Assembly: GCA_944332105.1 (NCBI GenBank)
Contig: CALVJI010000044.1
Location: 1 to 9,541 of the forward strand
Direction of reading: 5' to 3'
Length of the DNA: 9,541 nucleotides
DNA from: an uncultured Bacilli bacterium
GTDB lineage: Bacteria; Bacillota_I; Bacilli_A; RF39; UBA660
Of this stretch, positions 6,582 to 9,541 are shown in pieces (the first letter of the stretch is position 1; each line of letters opens with the position of its first letter). The notes beneath the pieces are model-generated. The model searched no databases. It was not told where the DNA came from and saw only the letters and a program-made list of their open reading frames with translations. Made by a program: the position numbers and the translations under genes.

Positions 6582-6645
6582 GAGAAAAAAGATTTTTTCA
6601 TAAACTAATAGGGGTGATACATTTGAGAGTCTTTTTTCTTTTTTT
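6582..6645 (+). other. Possible hairpin plus U-tract (terminator or attenuator-like) between the YtxH-like gene and marR
   Basis: GAGAAAAAAGA (6582-6592) can pair with TCTTTTTTCTT (6630-6640), ten Watson-Crick pairs and one G-U, extended by five T-A/T-G pairs to 6597/6625. A T-run follows to 6645. The first arm can instead fold locally (GAAAAAA 6584-6590 with TTTTTTC 6593-6599). The 27-nt loop of the long form exposes AGGGGTGA (6610-6617). It could terminate transcripts from upstream, or it could be chance purine/pyrimidine pairing in AT-rich DNA. Confidence 0.3.
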
Positions 6646-6721
6646 GTTGTTTATTTTATGTATTGATGTCAGTGCCTGTGTGGTGTGTGGACGTAAAAAT
6701 AGGGAGTTGACAAAAAATTAA
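6623..6721 (+). CDS. Putative 32-codon ORF with TTG start, signal-peptide or lipopeptide-like
   Basis: A short frame opens with TTG 6623, preceded by AGGGGTGA (6610-6617) at exactly the 5-nt spacing used by the genes at 1693, 4121 and 6364. A -10-like TAAACT (6601-6606) lies 16 nt before the start. The product begins MRVFFLFLLFILCIDVSACV and ends VCGRKNRELTKN. One hydrophobic stretch (residues 3-14) is followed by VSAC at 16-19, which fits the lipobox pattern [LVI][ASTVI][GAS]C, with C19 as possible lipidation site and a basic 14-residue mature part carrying CVVC. The Asp at position 15 is unfavourable. It might be a tiny lipopeptide, a leader peptide of the marR operon, a type I toxin-like hydrophobic peptide, or chance, since T-rich DNA readily encodes Phe/Leu runs. 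Its last codons contain the -35 of the marR promoter. Confidence 0.33.
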   Translation: MRVFFLFLLFILCIDVSACVVCGRKNRELTKN

Positions 6722-6735
6722 GATTATCATATACT
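6707..6735 (+). promoter_or_regulatory. Strong sigma-A promoter of the marR-ABC exporter operon
   Basis: A perfect TTGACA (6707-6712), a 17-nt spacer and TATACT (6730-6735) are the same hexamers and spacing as the promoter at 281-309. Predicted start is near 6742, giving a leader of about 28 nt to marR ATG 6770. Confidence 0.82.
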
Positions 6736-6741
6736 GTATAT
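6729..6741 (+). promoter_or_regulatory. Palindromic operator covering the -10, probable MarR binding site
   Basis: ATATAC-T-GTATAT is a perfect 13-bp inverted repeat that contains the whole -10 hexamer (6730-6735) and reaches the predicted transcription start. MarR-family dimers bind short AT-rich palindromes and often repress their own promoter by covering the -10. The gene for such a regulator starts 28 bp downstream, so self-repression relieved by a ligand is the natural reading. Binding itself is inferred. Confidence 0.62.
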
Positions 6742-6769
6742 TGCAAGGTGCCATACAAAGAGGTGGATT

Positions 6770-7222
6770 ATGGAAGAGGAGAGAATTATTTTTCAACTAA
6801 AGAATTTAGAAAAAAGAATTTTCCGGTATTTTTTGCAAGATCAAGAATTAACAGAAAAAGTAAAAGGAATGCCGAAACCGACACCGACGCAATTGCAAAT
6901 TATTGGCTATTTGATAAAACACAGAGATGAAGATGTTTATCAAAAAGAATTAGAGAAACTTTTTAATTTAAAAAGAGCGACTGTTTCTGGAGTTTTACAA
7001 ACAATGGAAAAAAATGGGTTAATTAGTCGGGTTGTTGATCATAAAGATACTCGGACGAAAAAGATTTTGTTAAACGAGAAAACGAAAGAGCTCTTTTTTA
7101 TTGGTAAACAGCGATTAGATGAATTAGAAAAAGTCTTATTTGAAGGCTTTTCTAAAGAAGATTTATGTGTTTTACAAGAAGCTTTGAAACAAATGCAAAA
7201 AAATATGGAAAAGTTTTGCTAA
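6770..7222 (+). CDS. MarR family transcriptional regulator
   Basis: This 150-residue dimeric winged-helix regulator is of normal length for the family. Residues ~1-33 and ~111-150 form the helical dimer interface. The DNA-binding core is TPTQLQIIGYLIKH (38-51), then a helix-turn-helix (VYQKELEKLFNLKRATVSGV, 56-75, recognition helix about 68-81), LQTMEKNGLISRVVD (76-90) and the wing with the family hallmark DxR (D93, R95: HKDTRTKKILL). ATG 6770 follows AGAGGTGG (6759-6766). It is first in an operon with two ABC half-transporter genes, 23 nt before the next gene, and is probably the ligand-sensing repressor of the exporter through the palindrome at 6729-6741. The inducing ligand cannot be deduced. 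C133 and C150 are the only cysteines, so redox sensing of the OhrR type (N-terminal Cys) is unlikely. Confidence 0.93.
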   Translation: MEEERIIFQLKNLEKRIFRYFLQDQELTEKVKGMPKPTPTQLQIIGYLIKHRDEDVYQKELEKLFNLKRATVSGVLQTMEKNGLISRVVDHKDTRTKKILLNEKTKELFFIGKQRLDELEKVLFEGFSKEDLCVLQEALKQMQKNMEKFC

Positions 7223-7245
7223 AAAATTAAAAGAAAGGAAGAAGT

Positions 7246-9003
7246 ATGTTAAAGTTAATTAAACAGTTAAGAAAAAAAGATTGGATTTTAGTTTTTGTTT
7301 GTCTTATTTTTGTTATTTTACAAGTTTGGCTTGAACTTAAAATGCCTGATTATATGTCGCAAATTACTACTTTAGTGCAAACTGAAGGTAGTGCGATGAG
7401 TGATATTTTGTATAATGGTGGCTTTATGCTTTTATGTGCGTTAGGAAGTTTAATTGCTGCGATTATTACGGGGTATTTTGTAGCTAAAATTGCGGCGAAT
7501 TTTTCACTTAATTTACGGAAGAAAATTTTTGACCAAGTTGAGAGTTTTTCGTTACAAGAAGTGAAAAAGTTTTCAACCAGTAGTTTAATTACACGGACGA
7601 CTAATGATGTTACACAGATTGAGATGTTAGTGGCCATGGGTATGCAACTCTTGTTAAAAGCACCAATTACAGCTGGTTGGGCGATTACAAAAATCTTGAA
7701 TAAGAGTTGGCAATGGAGTGCGATGACGGCTGTAGCAGTTGTTATTTTGCTTGGAACGATCAGTGTTCTTATTATCATGATCTTACCGCGTTTTAAAGTG
7801 GTTCAAAAATTGATTGATAAGATCAATGGTTTAACACGTGAAAATTTAACGGGTATCCGAGTTGTACGGGCCTTTAATGCTGAAAAGTTTCAAGAAGATA
7901 AATTTGATGCGGTGAATCATCAACTTACAGATTTACAATTAAATAACCAAAAGAAATTAGCTATTATGCAACCAATTATGTATCTTGTTATGTACGGACT
8001 TACTTTGGGTATTTATTTTGTCGGAGCTTATCTGATTGTTGAAGCTAATTTACCAATGAAACTTACTATTTTTAGTGATATGGTTGTCTTTAGTTCGTAT
8101 GCTATGCAAGTTATTATGTCTTTCTTGATGCTCGCGGTTATTTTTATGATCGTGCCAAGAGCTAGTGTATCAGCGAAGAGAATTAATGAAATTTTGGATG
8201 AAAAAATTGTGATTTGTGATCCAGAAAAATCTCAAATGCCTAAGGAAAAAGGAACTATTGAATTTAAAAATGTTTCTTTCCGTTATCCAGATGCCGAAGA
8301 ATATTTATTAAAAAATATTAATTTTAAGGTTGAACAAGGTGAAACAGTTGCTTTTCTAGGTTCGACCGGTTCGGGAAAGTCAACCCTTTTAAATTTGATT
8401 CCACGTTTTTATGATGTTACGGATGGCGAAGTTTTAGTAGATGGCGTGAATGTTAAGGATTATAAGGCTGAAGATTTATATAATTTATTAGGGTATGTAC
8501 CTCAAAAAGCAGTTTTATTTAAGGGAACTATTCGTTCGAATGTCAGCTTTGGTAAAAGTAAGAAGACGATTACTGATGATAAAATTAAAGAAGCTATTCA
8601 AGTGGCACAGGCAGATGAATTTGTCTCTAAATTAGAAGAGGGAATAGATCATAAAATTGCTCAAGGTGGAACGAATGTCTCAGGTGGTCAAAAGCAACGG
8701 TTGTCTATTGCGCGCGCGATTGCACGTGATCCAGAGATTTATTTGTTTGATGATTCATTTTCTGCTTTGGATTATAAAACCGACGCTACATTGCGTAAAG
8801 AATTAAAGAAATATACGAAAAATGCGACAACTCTTATCGTGGCTCAGCGAATTGGTACAGTCATGAATGCGGATAAAATTGTCGTGTTAGAAGATGGTGA
8901 ATGTGTGGGCATTGGTACCCATAAAGAATTATTAAAGAATTGTGAAGTTTATAAACAAATAGCTTTGTCACAATTATCAAAGGAGGAGTTAGAAAATGCC
9001 TAA
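7246..9003 (+). CDS. Heterodimeric ABC exporter, half-transporter with degenerate ATP site (BmrC/LmrC/TM287-like)
   Basis: A 585-residue type IV ABC exporter half: six membrane helices (about 13-31, 57-82, 131-150, 158-180, 245-266, 278-303), with the coupling-region hallmarks SLITRTTNDVTQI (113-125) and LTGIRVVRAFNAE (201-213), then a nucleotide-binding domain. Walker A is GSTGSGKST (372-380), the Q-loop Gln is Q420, the signature is VSGGQ (478-482) and the D-loop is SALD (506-509). Two catalytic residues differ from canonical: Walker B reads LFDDS with D503 in place of the general-base Glu, and the switch loop reads VAQR with Q534 in place of His. These substitutions mark the degenerate-site subunit of heterodimeric multidrug exporters, so its partner should be the next gene. 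The start follows AAAGGA (7234-7239). The operon order marR-ABC-ABC suggests drug, bile or toxic-compound efflux. The substrate is unknown. Confidence 0.93.
   Translation: MLKLIKQLRKKDWILVFVCLIFVILQVWLELKMPDYMSQITTLVQTEGSAMSDILYNGGFMLLCALGSLIAAIITGYFVAKIAANFSLNLRKKIFDQVESFSLQEVKKFSTSSLITRTTNDVTQIEMLVAMGMQLLLKAPITAGWAITKILNKSWQWSAMTAVAVVILLGTISVLIIMILPRFKVVQKLIDKINGLTRENLTGIRVVRAFNAEKFQEDKFDAVNHQLTDLQLNNQKKLAIMQPIMYLVMYGLTLGIYFVGAYLIVEANLPMKLTIFSDMVVFSSYAMQVIMSFLMLAVIFMIVPRASVSAKRINEILDEKIVICDPEKSQMPKEKGTIEFKNVSFRYPDAEEYLLKNINFKVEQGETVAFLGSTGSGKSTLLNLIPRFYDVTDGEVLVDGVNVKDYKAEDLYNLLGYVPQKAVLFKGTIRSNVSFGKSKKTITDDKIKEAIQVAQADEFVSKLEEGIDHKIAQGGTNVSGGQKQRLSIARAIARDPEIYLFDDSFSALDYKTDATLRKELKKYTKNATTLIVAQRIGTVMNADKIVVLEDGECVGIGTHKELLKNCEVYKQIALSQLSKEELENA
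8981..8986 (+). promoter_or_regulatory. Internal ribosome binding site for the second half-transporter
   Basis: A perfect AGGAGG lies within the end of the first half-transporter gene, 9 nt before ATG 8996. It is the most consensus-like Shine-Dalgarno in the window and supports coupled production of the two subunits. Confidence 0.8.
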
Positions 9004-9541
9004 TAAGCCAATGAATAATGCAGGGGCGGCAACTTCTTTTAAAGGAGCACTTAAGCGTTTGTTTCATGAGTTGGAAGGATATCGTAAATTAGTCTTTTTA
9101 GCTGTTATTCTTGCTATTTTAGGAGCTGTGTTATCTATTTTAGCGCCTAATCAATTGTCAAATATTACAGATGAGATTTCACAAGGGCTAGTAATTAACC
9201 GCGATAATTTAACGGCAATATCTGAAAGTATTACGGCAGAGCTTTCTGAGGAAAAAATGACAGCAATACTTGATATGTCGTTATCACCTGAGGTTTTAAG
9301 CGATCCTAGTTTGACAGCGGAAGAACGAGAGTCTTTGCTTAATTTCGTTCAAAATGAAGAGGCTGATTTTACAAGTTTTTTAGAGTTGCCTGATACGTTG
9401 TTTCAAAAAATATTAACCGATTCTACTTATCAAGGTACAGAGATTTCTAAAGAAGATAAGTTAGCTTTTATTAAGTATATGAAGGGTGAAGATACAGAGC
9501 TTAGTGATTCTTTTGTCTCTTTGCTTTTTCCGCCTATTACG
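8996..9541 (+). CDS. Heterodimeric ABC exporter, second half-transporter (3' end outside the window)
   Basis: The first 182 residues are visible and the frame is open at the window edge. It overlaps the previous gene by 8 nt in another frame and has its own AGGAGG, as expected for co-translated partner subunits. The N-terminus (MPNKPMNNAGAATSFKGALK, then RLFHELEGYR) is the 'NFKGTxKRL' opening of YfiC/LmrD-type half-transporters. The first membrane helix is about 32-50 (LVFLAVILAILGAVLSILAP), followed by the NQLSNITDEI stretch. From about residue 63 to the edge there is no second membrane helix. Instead there are at least 120 mostly acidic, helical residues, an enlarged first extracellular loop. 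By the logic of such heterodimers it should carry the canonical Walker B Glu and switch His, but the nucleotide-binding domain is beyond the window. Confidence 0.88.
   Translation, partial: MPNKPMNNAGAATSFKGALKRLFHELEGYRKLVFLAVILAILGAVLSILAPNQLSNITDEISQGLVINRDNLTAISESITAELSEEKMTAILDMSLSPEVLSDPSLTAEERESLLNFVQNEEADFTSFLELPDTLFQKILTDSTYQGTEISKEDKLAFIKYMKGEDTELSDSFVSLLFPPIT

Noticed and set aside
6748..6930. 60-codon ORF in another frame over the marR start
   Set aside because: It begins in the marR leader and runs out of frame through the marR N-terminus. The marR frame carries the clear winged-helix protein.
7350..7778. 142-codon ORF on the minus strand
   Set aside because: It lies inside the membrane domain of the first half-transporter, whose hydrophobic codons give a hydrophobic antisense frame. 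No promoter or ribosome binding site seen.
8861..9067. 68-codon ORF on the minus strand across the two transporter genes
   Set aside because: It is opposite two well-supported overlapping genes, has an implausible composition, and has no start signals.
1..9541. Genetic code 4 (TGA read as Trp)
   Set aside because: All conserved Trp positions are TGG, for example W350/W351 of the surface protein, and every gene reads through at normal family length without in-frame TGA.

Overview
This AT-rich window comes from a low-GC Gram-positive bacterium (Bacillota). Bacillota-style GGTGA/GGAGG ribosome binding sites, sigma-A-type promoters, recD2, a YqeV-type mtaB and a MarR-controlled pair of ABC half-transporters all support this. 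The membrane-anchored surface protein has a YYFRGN...WRIVKIN core and a GTGTxxDPF end that I associate with uncultured gut relatives of the Mollicutes (RF39-like or Erysipelotrichia-like lineages). That placement is inference. Tryptophan is TGG throughout and no gene needs TGA read as sense, so this is not a TGA=Trp mollicute, although none of the nine visible stop codons is TGA.

All genes are on the + strand. Region 1 (1-1670): the C-terminal tail of an Rpn/PD-(D/E)XK transposase-like protein, then a strong promoter driving a 411-residue membrane-anchored extracellular protein, closed by an intrinsic terminator. Region 2 (1646-6543): mostly single genes, four with a recognisable promoter or extended -10 element of their own. 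They are a membrane-anchored acidic protein (192 aa) with its own terminator, mtaB (ms2t6A tRNA modification), an unrecognised 127-aa protein, recD2 (DNA helicase), and a 59-aa YtxH-like membrane protein. Region 3 (6544-6769): a regulatory interval with a possible 32-codon TTG-start signal-peptide-like ORF, a hairpin/U-tract structure, and a consensus promoter whose -10 is covered by a perfect 13-bp palindrome. Region 4 (6770-9541): a MarR regulator followed by two half-transporters, the second cut by the window end. Together they look like a self-regulated heterodimeric multidrug-type ABC exporter operon. The first half-transporter has the degenerate-site substitutions (Walker B Asp, switch-loop Gln) expected of the asymmetric partner.

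The starts are more informative than usual. The spacing GGTGA-N5-ATG recurs, so a GTG inside the Shine-Dalgarno lies exactly 9 nt upstream and in frame with the real ATG. This makes false GTG starts likely for three genes, and I moved those starts downstream. I found no RNA genes, CRISPR array or insertion-sequence ends. No clearly new system is proven. The best leads are the hidden peptide/leader region before marR, the asymmetric exporter with a large extracellular insertion, the terminator fused to a promoter at 1631-1675, and the absence of TGA stops.
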